Positions 17,487-26,900 of a DNA stretch of 64,000 nt are shown one piece after another; position 1 is the stretch's first letter; the number at the start of each line of letters is the position of its first letter. The notes under the pieces are model-generated. The model was not told the DNA's origin. It saw nothing but the letters and a program-made list of their open reading frames with translations, and did no database searches. Origin of the DNA: Aurantiochytrium sp. KH105 (Eukaryota > Sar > Bigyra > Thraustochytrida > Thraustochytriidae); contig BGKB01000151.1 in the NCBI GenBank assembly GCA_003116975.1, forward strand, positions 1 to 64,000, read 5' to 3'. The position numbers were made by a program, and so were the translations under genes.

Positions 17487-19868
17487 ATGGCGCGTGAAGA
17501 TGAGGGCAGAGCTGCGCTCGAGGCGCTGGTGAAGCGGTGCGTAGCGCTCGCCAAAGATGCCGGCGCGGTGGTACGCAAGGTGCAGGCAGGTCGTGAACAG
17601 GGGGAGACGCTCGACGCAAGTCTCAAGGACCCTGAAGATCCTAGAACATATCTGACCGTCGCAGACCAGCGCGCACAAAAGGTCATTGTCGATGGCCTGC
17701 GCGCAAGCTTCCCGCAAGTTGAAATTATTGGCGAAGAAGACGAAGACGAGGCGGAAGACAAAGCAGACTCTAGCGCTAGCAGTGCAACTTTGGATGCGAC
17801 TTCGACCTCGAACAAGGACTCCGAGATCGATCTCGAAATACCGCCGCGAGGAAAGTCAGAATTTGACGCCTTTCCCGCGGACTTTGCCGATGTTTGCGTC
17901 TTTGTGGACCCCGTCGATGGCACACGCGAGTTTGTAGAGGGTAGAATCATGTGCTCCCAGACTCTCATTGGCGTCGCATGGCGTGGTCGTCCCGTGGCTG
18001 GCGTCATGGGATTGCCCTTTCACGACGGCAAGATTGGCAAGGCCGCCGAGACCCCTTCCGAAGCTGCAGGACATTGCTTGTACGGCGTCGTGGGCGGCAA
18101 ACTCCATGGCCTCGACATGGAAGCAAGCAATGACTTTGTCTCTCGGCCCACGCAAGGTGACGGGGCCTCTGAGGAAGGGGTGGTGCTTGCGAGTTCAGCA
18201 ACTGTGAAAGAGCCCGCGCTGCAAAAGTCTGTCGCCTGCATTGGGGCTGCGAGCACGATCGTTGTCGGTGGTTGCGGCAATAAGGTGCTTCGTTTGCTCA
18301 CGGGTCAAGCAGACGTGGCTCTCTTCAATCTTGCCAGTTCCCTCTGGGACTCTTGCGCCACAGAGGCACTTCTCGGCGCCCTAAGCGAAGACGCCAAGCT
18401 CACGGCTCTCGCGGGTCATCCGATCGAGCATGTTGGTGGCCCAGGCCGGGTGCTTCAAAACCGTCTTGGCGTGCTGGCAACTGGGCCTCGCTTTGCCGAG
18501 CGCGGTGGCCGCACACATCAAGAACTTGCAGTGACAATTCAAGCGCTGCCCGAGGTTGCGCGCCTTTACGGCCTCGAGGTTGCCGAGGACGAGGAGCCGC
18601 AAGCGCTCGACATGGTCCGTGACGTGGAGGGGAAGCCACTTACGCCGCAGGACTTTGGCAAGATGCTCGGGCGAGAGGTGACTTCGTATCGCGTCAACGA
18701 GTCCGATGCCGTCCGCTTCAAACAAAGCGCAGCGTGCCGCATTCGCTGCTCGCCCGCAGGCTCAGTCTTTTACAAGCGTGTGGCGCTTCGGGAGCTTCCG
18801 TATGCCATTTTCAAAAGCAAGACAACACCCATGAAGCTCTTGCGCGACGTCAAGAGCACCGGTGTCGAGGTCGCTTTTCTCAACGCAGCGGACACTAAAC
18901 GATTTGCCGAGCTTGCTCAGGGCTGTCCGCGTCTCGCGCTTCCGTACCGCATTGATTCCATCCCACACTTTGACGTGCCTCTTGACTCGCGTTTTGGCAT
19001 TTTCTTGCCGGACCTTTGCAAGGAAGATGGATGGGAACAGTATCCTTATCTCCCGACGCCTCTCTTGGCTTTGACGCTCGAGGCGCTTGCCCGGTTTCAT
19101 GCGTTTTACTGGATCGAGGGAACGCCCGAAGACTCGCCAGGCCGCAATGTGGCGCCGCATCTCTGGGAAACGGGTACGTACTGGCATCTTGGTCAGCAGC
19201 CCAAAGGCCAACTCGACCTGATTGAAGGAAATTGGACTCGTATTCACAAAAGTCTTGGATTCTCCGAGGACGTGCGCGGGCTTGGAAGTGTCGTGCGCGA
19301 TTTGGCCGTGGAAGCCTCGATTCGCACGCACGGGATCGACCAAGATGGCAAGCCTGTGCAGCCTGCGCGACGTGAGCCGCAAACTGTCGTCCATGGGGAT
19401 TCTAAGTCGCCCAACTTCCTTTTCAAGGCGGAAACAAAGGAGATCGGCCTCATCGACTTTCAGTGGTCTGGTTCCGGTCTCGCTGCTACGGATGTGGCCT
19501 ACAGCATTGCAGCCAGCTGTACACCAGAAAGTCTACGCGATTACAAGGTTCTCGTTGATGGATACTATGCTGCTCTTATGAAAGCCTTTGACGAACTTGG
19601 GGCAAAGACTGCAAAGATTCCTTCACGTGAGGAATTTGAACAGGATTTTCTTTGGGCCTGGGTTGACCTTGCGCGCATCGTTCTTGCGGACCATTGGAAG
19701 ACAATCACGCCAGAGATTCTAGCGCAGCGAGAGGGTTCGCACGGTTTCAATGCCTACAACAAGTCCTATGATGTTGCCCACGTCTTTGTCGAGGTCACGT
19801 CTGATCTGTTGATGCAACTTGCCAAGTCGGATGCTCAAGTGGATGCTGCCATGTCATCATCAAAATGA
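17487..19868 (+). CDS. Fusion: 3'(2'),5'-bisphosphate nucleotidase-like domain + CHK/aminoglycoside-type small-molecule kinase
   Basis: The product is 793 aa in one uninterrupted frame. Residues about 8-350 form an inositol-monophosphatase-fold domain of the BPNT1/CysQ type. Metal-site motifs are 'VEIIGEEDE', 'DPVDGTREFVEG' and 'LWDSCATEALL', with an acidic/Ser insert at about 85-120. Such enzymes remove the 3'-phosphate of PAP/PAPS, the by-product of sulfotransferases. Residues about 400-785 form a protein-kinase-like small-molecule kinase of the CHK/EcKL/choline-kinase-like group. The catalytic loop is 'VVHGDSKSPNFLF' and the metal Asp is in 'LIDFQWSG', with 'LARFHAFYW' upstream. Its substrate is unknown. 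Both active sites look intact, so a bifunctional enzyme is plausible. No intron or stop separates the domains. Confidence 0.85.
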   Translation: MAREDEGRAALEALVKRCVALAKDAGAVVRKVQAGREQGETLDASLKDPEDPRTYLTVADQRAQKVIVDGLRASFPQVEIIGEEDEDEAEDKADSSASSATLDATSTSNKDSEIDLEIPPRGKSEFDAFPADFADVCVFVDPVDGTREFVEGRIMCSQTLIGVAWRGRPVAGVMGLPFHDGKIGKAAETPSEAAGHCLYGVVGGKLHGLDMEASNDFVSRPTQGDGASEEGVVLASSATVKEPALQKSVACIGAASTIVVGGCGNKVLRLLTGQADVALFNLASSLWDSCATEALLGALSEDAKLTALAGHPIEHVGGPGRVLQNRLGVLATGPRFAERGGRTHQELAVTIQALPEVARLYGLEVAEDEEPQALDMVRDVEGKPLTPQDFGKMLGREVTSYRVNESDAVRFKQSAACRIRCSPAGSVFYKRVALRELPYAIFKSKTTPMKLLRDVKSTGVEVAFLNAADTKRFAELAQGCPRLALPYRIDSIPHFDVPLDSRFGIFLPDLCKEDGWEQYPYLPTPLLALTLEALARFHAFYWIEGTPEDSPGRNVAPHLWETGTYWHLGQQPKGQLDLIEGNWTRIHKSLGFSEDVRGLGSVVRDLAVEASIRTHGIDQDGKPVQPARREPQTVVHGDSKSPNFLFKAETKEIGLIDFQWSGSGLAATDVAYSIAASCTPESLRDYKVLVDGYYAALMKAFDELGAKTAKIPSREEFEQDFLWAWVDLARIVLADHWKTITPEILAQREGSHGFNAYNKSYDVAHVFVEVTSDLLMQLAKSDAQVDAAMSSSK

Positions 19869-19954
19869 TTGACTATGGAAAGAAGAAATGACTCTACACG
19901 TAGTGCGCGTCAGGAAGAAAAAATCAAGATGAAAGAAGAAGTTGCTTTTAGGAT

Positions 19955-19992
19955 AGAAAGAAAGAAAGAAAGAAAGAAAGGAAGAAAGAAAA
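19955..19992. repeat. GAAA tetranucleotide microsatellite
   Basis: A short GAAA-type run lies in the 147-bp gap between convergent genes. A much longer tract of the same unit occurs at 54601. Confidence 0.7.
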
Positions 19993-20015
19993 GAACGAGT
20001 CTTGATACACGAAGC

Positions 20016-21575
20016 TCATTCCTCGTCTGGTGGTTCCTCGCGGATCTCAGAAAGACTCTCGTTCACCCAGAACGAGTCGCCACTTGAGCGGTCAATATAT
20101 TCTTTCCAAGTACCCATGTCACCAATCTGAAAGGCAAGATTTACACGTTCAAGAATCTCCGGGGACGGTTCAAGCTTTTCGGGTGCAGCAGGGGCTGACG
20201 TGGTGGCGATGGCAGGGGTATCAGCAGCAGTAGCAGCATCGGCAGCACTACGGGGCGGCGGAGGCGGAGGCGGAGGTGGTGGTGCAGACGACCTTTCGTC
20301 TGACGCGAGGGCTTTTGGTTGAACTTCACTGGACGGCGGCGGCGGCGGCGGAGGAGGAGGAGGAGGAGCATCATTCTTGTTCGTAAAAGAAGAGACGCCA
20401 GTGCCGTGACCCTGGTTTGCCACGATTGCTCGCTCTGTTGAGGCTTGCAGCGGGGTCTCCGTGGAGAACAATCCCACGTCCGAGTGACGAGGAGAAGGGG
20501 ATGGGGACGAATGTAGAGAAGAGGGCGGTGAATCCGCCTCTGACGAAGCATGACTTCCCAGAGAATGTCGACTTTCCGCCGAGGCGAGCGACAATTGCGA
20601 GGACGAGTAGTGCTGCTGCAGAGACCGAGGACTCGCCTGGGAAACTCCGTGCGTAGACGTAAACGAAGAGTCCCGGGACCTCGGTGGAAGGGGTGGAGGA
20701 GGAGGTGGCGCTGGTGCATCCGATTTGAACGAGTCTGCTGAACCCAGCGCAGACAGTGACCCAAATCGGTCCACCAAGCTTTCGATGGAGCCAAGATGAT
20801 CCTCCCGCAAAAGTGGCTGAAGAAGATTGGTCTTGAGGACGGCTACGCTTTCGTCCTTCTCTTGTGACCACGCTTCCCATTCTTTGTGGCGCATTTCCTG
20901 CTTCCAACAGTCCGCCTGCTCCTCAAAGCAGCTCTGCGAGTACTCGAGACAGTGCCTGAACATTTTCATCTGGACCAGTCTGAGTGTGCAAATCTCGGCA
21001 CGCGCAAGTCCGGAACCGCCGTTTCCCTTGGATTCCTCCACGACGAAGTCCATGCTTGCCTCTGCCTCAGTCAATGCATCGAAATACCGCCATGCTGCCT
21101 CCTCGTACTCGTCCTTGAGCTTTTTGATCTTCTCCATGCCATTACTAACTTTTCGTTGCCCGTCTTCGTACCTGCGTTTGAGGCGATCTCGCGTCGCCAA
21201 GAGGCCTTGCAATTCGCCGACCTGTTTTTCGATGGCACTTAGCAGGCCGATTTTGCGCTTGATGCAAGAGCGAGCACTTTGTAGCCTCGAAAGGATCTGG
21301 GTGTCGTCGACGTTGGGGCCGTGGACGCCATCTTTGCACGCAAAGGACATTTCTGGAAAATGAAAAACAAGATGCGCGCGTTTGTTGGCTTCGTGCACGG
21401 CTTCGATGGCCTTGGCCCAGTACTTGAACACGCCGAGAAGGCCGTCCAGCTCGGCCCGGATCTCCTTCATGCCATCGCGCTTCGACAGAATGCTGTCGGG
21501 GAGCCGCGACGTGCCCGAGAGCTCGGCAAACCTGCCCGCCAGCGTCGTCTTGCCGCTCTTGAAGAGCTTGCTCAT
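20016..21575 (-). CDS. BAR-like coiled-coil protein with polyproline tail
   Basis: The product is 519 aa from the ATG at 21575; the open frame upstream is GC-rich leader. Residues 1-285 are helical with heptad-like patterning, including 'LDGLLGVFKYWAKAIEAVHEAN', 'LRLVQMKMFRHCLEYSQSCFEE' and Lys/Glu-rich stretches, resembling classical BAR/F-BAR-type dimerisation domains. The second half is Ser/Pro-rich with several runs of 7-12 prolines, which would bind profilin or SH3/WW domains. The extreme C-terminus ('TWKEYIDRSSGDSFWVNE') resembles part of a WW domain. A membrane-curvature/actin-linking role is inferred. No exact family is recognised. Confidence 0.6.
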   Translation of the reverse strand: MSKLFKSGKTTLAGRFAELSGTSRLPDSILSKRDGMKEIRAELDGLLGVFKYWAKAIEAVHEANKRAHLVFHFPEMSFACKDGVHGPNVDDTQILSRLQSARSCIKRKIGLLSAIEKQVGELQGLLATRDRLKRRYEDGQRKVSNGMEKIKKLKDEYEEAAWRYFDALTEAEASMDFVVEESKGNGGSGLARAEICTLRLVQMKMFRHCLEYSQSCFEEQADCWKQEMRHKEWEAWSQEKDESVAVLKTNLLQPLLREDHLGSIESLVDRFGSLSALGSADSFKSDAPAPPPPPPLPPRSRDSSFTSTHGVSQASPRSLQQHYSSSQLSLASAESRHSLGSHASSEADSPPSSLHSSPSPSPRHSDVGLFSTETPLQASTERAIVANQGHGTGVSSFTNKNDAPPPPPPPPPPPSSEVQPKALASDERSSAPPPPPPPPPPRSAADAATAADTPAIATTSAPAAPEKLEPSPEILERVNLAFQIGDMGTWKEYIDRSSGDSFWVNESLSEIREEPPDEE

Positions 21576-22259
21576 GGCGCCGGCAACCCGCGGCTGAAAG
21601 AGAGTGTCCCCCGCTCCTCGCGGGCTCCCCGTGGGCCCGCCGCACGCGCTTCGCCTTCGGCCCCGGGCCTGGCTTCGGACTGCTCTCCCGCGCGAGCTCG
21701 TCCGGACGAGCTTTGTTCCAGCTTTCGGTCTCTGCGCTCGCCTTGCGAAGGTCTTCTCTCGAGGGCGCGGCGTGCAAGGCGGACTCACGGTCAGCTCGCA
21801 GTCGCGTCTATCGAGTCAAGCCAGCGTGGTAGCGTAGCGAGTGTGCGTTGCCTTCCGCTCACTTCGAGCGGGAGCTGCAGCAGCTGCAGCGCGCGGGAGA
21901 GCGGGGCAGGAGAACGCCCGCGTCCGAGAAAAGAGACCGACTGGGAGCGGTGACGACGGCCGGTGCGGAATGCTGTGAGCCCACGAGACCGCCGGAGCAG
22001 CAGAGTGCGCGCGTTGAGGGCCACGAGTTGTCCGGGTCATGTGGAGAATAGGAAGAGGAAAACCGAAACGCCTGGGTGAGGAAAGAGAAGACGTCCCATG
22101 TTGATGAATTTTATCCTGCGGGTTGGAGCGCAAGGATGCGAGCTGAGCTGGAGGAGCTGGCTGGACGAAGCAGTGACCGGCATGCGCGGAAACGCATGTA
22201 TAACGACAAGGCGTGACAAGGTGTTTGCTTCCCTGCAATGGGCGAAATGCAAGTATAAT
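21576..22259. other. Intergenic region, 684 bp
   Basis: It contains the promoter/leader of the BAR-like gene and the 3' region of the DUF1244-MogA gene, both on the minus strand. No additional gene is supported. Frames present are short or low-complexity. Confidence 0.4.
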
Positions 22260-23261
22260 TTAGCTTTCCAATTGAGCCAACACATGCGGGAGAGCTGGCA
22301 AAATGACTGCCATCGCCTCGCGCACTGCTTTAGGACGCCCTGGAAGGTTCACAATGAGTGTCTCGTCGTTGTAAATACCAGCGACGGCGCGGGACAGCAT
22401 CGCGAGGGGCTCGACTTTTGCAGTCTCGCGTCGGATCGACTCCGGAATTCCACGCACCTCGCGTTGAACAACCTCGAGCGTGGCCTCCGGCGTCACATCC
22501 CGCGGACTCAGTCCTGTTCCACCCGTGGTGAGAATGAGATTGCACGTTGCGGCAAGCTCCCGAAGGGCTGCTATGATCTCAGGCTTTTCGTCAGGAACGA
22601 GCTTTTGCGTTGGTTCTACGGCAAGCTTGACAAGACTGAACTCGTTCGCAAAGAGAGTGACACACTTGGCAATCTCTGGTCCTGACTCGTCCTTGTATAC
22701 GCCCTTTGACGCGCGGTCGCTGACTGTGAGAATGCCGAGACGCAGCGTCACAGTTTGCTTGGCTTCACCCGTCGGGGCCCAGCACTTGAGGTTCTTAATC
22801 ACCACCTCTGCAGATCGACCGCTCGATTCCACAGGGTCTTGGCAGCATACATCGGACATGATTGGGCCTGTGGGTGCGTTTGTGGCAACCGCAGGACGCG
22901 CGGGGGCGCCTTCCTGGGCCGATGCCGAAATTTTAAAGTCGAGCCCAGGATGCTGCGCGTGAATCTCCTTGCTGGCGTCGAGAGCGGCCATCTTTTCCGG
23001 CGAAGCCTTGGTCTGATATTGCTTCTTCCAGTCTCCGTATGGCATCCCATACACATCCTCGAGCGCCTGTTCGTACGTCATGTCCAGACCAAGATCCCGG
23101 GCACCGCGAAAGATCCACTTGCTCAGGCAGTTGCGGCAAAAGCCCGAGATGGTCATCATGTCAATGTTTTGCACACCCGTGTTTTTCTGCAAGTGGTCCA
23201 CGAGGCAGTCGAAAGCACTCGCGTGAAGATCCCGCCGGATTGTGGCATCAAGCGACTCCAT
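22260..23261 (-). CDS. DUF1244-MogA fusion (molybdopterin adenylyltransferase-like)
   Basis: The product is 333 aa from the ATG at 23261; an upstream ATG would add about 49 residues of non-conserved sequence. Residues about 12-90 match DUF1244, a small bacterial family: 'HLQKNTGVQNIDMMTISGFC', 'RNCLSKW', 'DVYGMPYGDWKKQY'. Residues about 165-333 are a MoaB/MogA fold with 'GILTVSDRASKGVYKDESGP', 'TTGGTGLSPRDVTPE' and the C-terminal 'NLPGRPKAVREAM'. MogA/Cnx1G-type domains adenylylate molybdopterin before molybdenum insertion. In plants and animals this domain is usually fused to a MoeA domain, and here no MoeA domain is present. The DUF1244 role is unknown. Its conserved Cys pair (CRNC) could bind metal or be redox-active (inference). 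Confidence 0.88.
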   Translation of the reverse strand: MESLDATIRRDLHASAFDCLVDHLQKNTGVQNIDMMTISGFCRNCLSKWIFRGARDLGLDMTYEQALEDVYGMPYGDWKKQYQTKASPEKMAALDASKEIHAQHPGLDFKISASAQEGAPARPAVATNAPTGPIMSDVCCQDPVESSGRSAEVVIKNLKCWAPTGEAKQTVTLRLGILTVSDRASKGVYKDESGPEIAKCVTLFANEFSLVKLAVEPTQKLVPDEKPEIIAALRELAATCNLILTTGGTGLSPRDVTPEATLEVVQREVRGIPESIRRETAKVEPLAMLSRAVAGIYNDETLIVNLPGRPKAVREAMAVILPALPHVLAQLES

Positions 23262-23477
23262 TGTGGATGTTTCCGCCAAAGGCTCAAAAGGATGCGAAAT
23301 CTGCACTTCAGCACACTCGTCTTGCCACTTCTCTCTTGCTCTCGCAGCCAGCTGTGGTTCGTGTGCGCTTGGGCGCAAGGCAGCTCTCGTGTGCAAATCG
23401 ATCAACACTGACTAAGCACCCAAAGTTTTTCTCTCTCCTGCAAAAGAGGTCCTCGATACGCCTCGGCTGGCTGACAA

Positions 23478-23511
<34 letters not shown>

Positions 23512-23930
23512 AAGCTGGCCTCGCTGCCTGTCTACGTGTCCTGCGTGCCTGCTGGCCTCGCGCGCGCGCCAACGCTCTTCGGCCGGCTCGCTGGCCGTCT
23601 CGAGGATTGCAAAGTTGCTTCTTGCAATGTTGCGTCGACCTTCATTTACTCAGCCACGCGCTCAAGGTGCAATTGTTGCAAAAGAGACTCATGAGGCAAC
23701 CGAAGAGACCTATCGCTGGGCCTCTTGAAATCCGAGTCAACCTTGCCGAGTCGTTTTCCACATCGCAATCCCCTTCTCCCGCTCGGCTGCGCACGCGAGG
23801 CGTGCCGGTCTGCGCACGGCGACCGAGACCGCCAGACAGACAGAGAGCCCGCCTGCGCTGCCGAACCGGGACCGAGGTCGGCCCTCGAGCGTCGCGCTGC
23901 AGAGACCAAGGTAGTTGATTTCTTGCGGCC
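23262..23930. promoter_or_regulatory. Divergent region DUF1244-MogA / kinesin, with GGCT repeat
   Basis: These 669 bp separate two divergent starts. A GGCT tetranucleotide array lies at about 23467-23510 ('ggctggctggctggct'). No other gene is supported. Confidence 0.45.
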
Positions 23931-26900
23931 ATGACCCAGGGCATGGCGCATAACCGTCGCGGCTGGGACCGGGTCGCCGACGAGGCCGCCGCGGGGAGCG
24001 GCGTGAGCGGAGCCGCCAGCGGACAAGGCTCGCAAGGCTCGCACGTGCAGGTCTTTGTGCGGGTGCGTCCCTCGGAGATCGTATCAGGCCAGAGCGATGC
24101 CGTACGGAGGTCTGGCACGCCGGCGGTGCGGCAGATCTCGAGCACGATCATTGGCGCCGATCCGAGCGCGTCGCCCGCGAATGAAGAGCAACGCTTCGTG
24201 TATGATGGCGTTTTCGACGGCAAAGCCACGCAAGAAGAAGTGTATGCTGCCTGCGGCGAGCCCCTGGTCTCCGAGGTAGTCAAAGGATTCAATTGCACTG
24301 TCCTCGCCTATGGGCAGACCGGTTCAGGAAAAACGCATACAATCTTTGGCCCCGACCTGGCTCTCGAGGATCCAGACTCGGCAATGCGCGGCGTGCTCCC
24401 TAGACTGCTCGAAGACCTCTTTGCGCGCTTCAAGACGGAAGCGCGCGAGCACGATAAGATGGAGTTCCTCTGCAAAGGTGGTCTCGTGGAGATTTACAAC
24501 GAGCGTGTGCACGACCTTTTGGACGGAGCCTCAGATACAAATCTCCAACTTCGGGAGTCCATGCAGCGTGGCGTCTACGTAGAAGGCCAGTCCGAGGTCG
24601 TTTTTGACACCGCACAGGAGGCGCTCGACACCGTCCGACGTGGTGCCGAGGGTCGCCGTGTCGGGGCCACGGCGATGAACAGAGAGAGCAGCCGCTCGCA
24701 CACCGTCTTCACACTCACGCTAGAGAGTCGAAAGCCAGACGCGGACGGCGTCGTCGTGTCGCGCACCTCGCGTGTGAACATTGTCGATCTTGCGGGAAGC
24801 GAGCGGCAGAAGCTGACCAAAGCTACCGATGAGCGCCTTGCCGAGGCAAATTTCATCAACAAGTCGCTTCTGTGCCTTGGAACGGTCATTAGCTCCCTCG
24901 CGGCGCTAGCGGACGCTACGGGACCAAGCTTGAGGCCGCACATCAAGTACCGCGACTCCAAGCTCACATTCCTGCTGCGCGATTCCCTCGGTGGCAATTC
25001 CAAGACGCACATGATTGCCAATGTGAACCCATCGATGCACTTCATTGGCGAGACGCTGTCGACGCTCAAGTTTGCGCAACGTGCGAAACGAGTGCGCAAC
25101 AAAGCCAAAGTTAATGAGGACCTTGCAAGCGCTAGCCTTGCCTCGTTGCGGGCCCAAGTGGAGCGCCTCAAAGCAGACCTCGCTGCGGCGCATGCGAATA
25201 GCTCTGGGCCCTCGCGCCCCTTGAGTTCGCCCACGGAACATCCAGAAGGCGATGAACCCTCTTCGAGCGCACCGCAAGACGAATTTGCGCTGGAGCGCGT
25301 CGAGCAGCTTCTCGCTCATGCGCTTGCATCGGCTGAAGCAGCTCGGAGACGCGCCGAGGAGCTCACCGCGCTGGTGAAGTCGCAGTCAGCAGCACGTGAG
25401 CAGCTCACGAAAGCGCTCTCTTCGCAAAAGTCGCTCTTCAAGCTCAAGACGGGGCAAGTGGCTCAGCTTGTCAAAGATCGCACAGAGCTCGCCGCGCAGA
25501 CGCTGGAGAAATGGCAGGCCCACGAAACACAGCTCGGGCGCATTTTTCTCGATGTGAATCCAGAGGCCGTTGACTGGCGTACCAAGTTCGAAGAGCTACG
25601 CACGACCCGTCGCATCGACGAAGCTCGTCTCGATGCCGTCAAAGAGACTGAGGCCATGAACCGGCAGCTCGGCAAGGAGATCAAGGTCCTTTTAGAAAGC
25701 AAACGTGAGCTCCAGGACTTGCTCGCGTCCAGGCCGCTGCAGTCTATCAGCGAAACGGGATTTCCGTCCCCGACCAACTCGGTGCGTTCAGGGGGCGCGC
25801 GCAAATCCCTCGAGGCTCCGCTCCAGGCCGCCACACCTCCGGGCCCAGGTGCCAAATTCGATGACGACAGCGCGCGGCCACCGCTTGTGCCTCCATCCTC
25901 TCGTCCGACAGCTGTCGGTGCTGGGGCAATGGGTGGCGCTAGCAGCAGCGGTATCAGCATTAGCAGCAATGCCAGCGTCACGAGCAGCTCGACCCCCGCT
26001 CGTGTCATGTCCACGCGGCGCCGGGAATCGGGTGGCTCAGCTGGATCTGTGTGTCCCACTCCAACACCCGCTGATCTCGAGCGGGCCGAATTGTCGATGC
26101 TGCAGGATCAAAAGCGAAGAGCGCTCAGCAGTCTTGATGAACAACATCGCGAGGAAGAGCTCGAGAAATTGCGCGAGGAAACCGCGACTCTACGCGAGGA
26201 GCACAAAGAGATTGAGACCAAATTTGCCGCTGCAGAAACTGCGCTCGCCGAAGCTCGCGCTGCCAACGAGCAGCTCAAGCATGCTGAGGCAGCAGCCAAC
26301 AAAGAAATCATGGCGCTCGAGGAACGTGTTTCTGAGGCCATGAGCCAGCGCTTGGCGCTCGAAAAGGCGCGCGAAGATCTCGAGAATCTTCAAGCTCAGC
26401 ATGCCGTCACCGAACGCGCCTTGGCTGACTTGCAAAAGCTGGCCAAGGAAGAGAAAGAGCAGCTCGAGGCCGAACTTGCCGACGCCAAGCAGACGGTGGA
26501 AAATCTCGCGCAGTCTCACAGTCAGCACGCCGCCGAAGCGGAAGAGCAGGAGCAGCAACAGCAGATCCTACAGGAAGAAGTTGAACAGCTCACTCAACTG
26601 CGCGAGGCGCAGCAGGCCACAGACCGTCTGCGCATGGCCAAGCTCAAGTCGGATCTTGCCGAGGCCGAGACGCGCGAGCAAGAGGCGAGCCAGAAGAATT
26701 CTGAGCTTGAGCACGCGATCCTCCAATTTCGCGAGAGCCTCCGCAAAGAGCGCGCTCGTGCCGAGGAGGCCGAAGCAGAGTGCGAGCGCCTTGCTGCCGA
26801 CAAGGCAGACGTCGAGCAAACGGCGCAGAACGAGGCTGCGCAGAGCGAGGTATTGCGCGCGAACCTTTCCGAGGCAAAGAGTGAGCTTGCTCAGGTCGAA

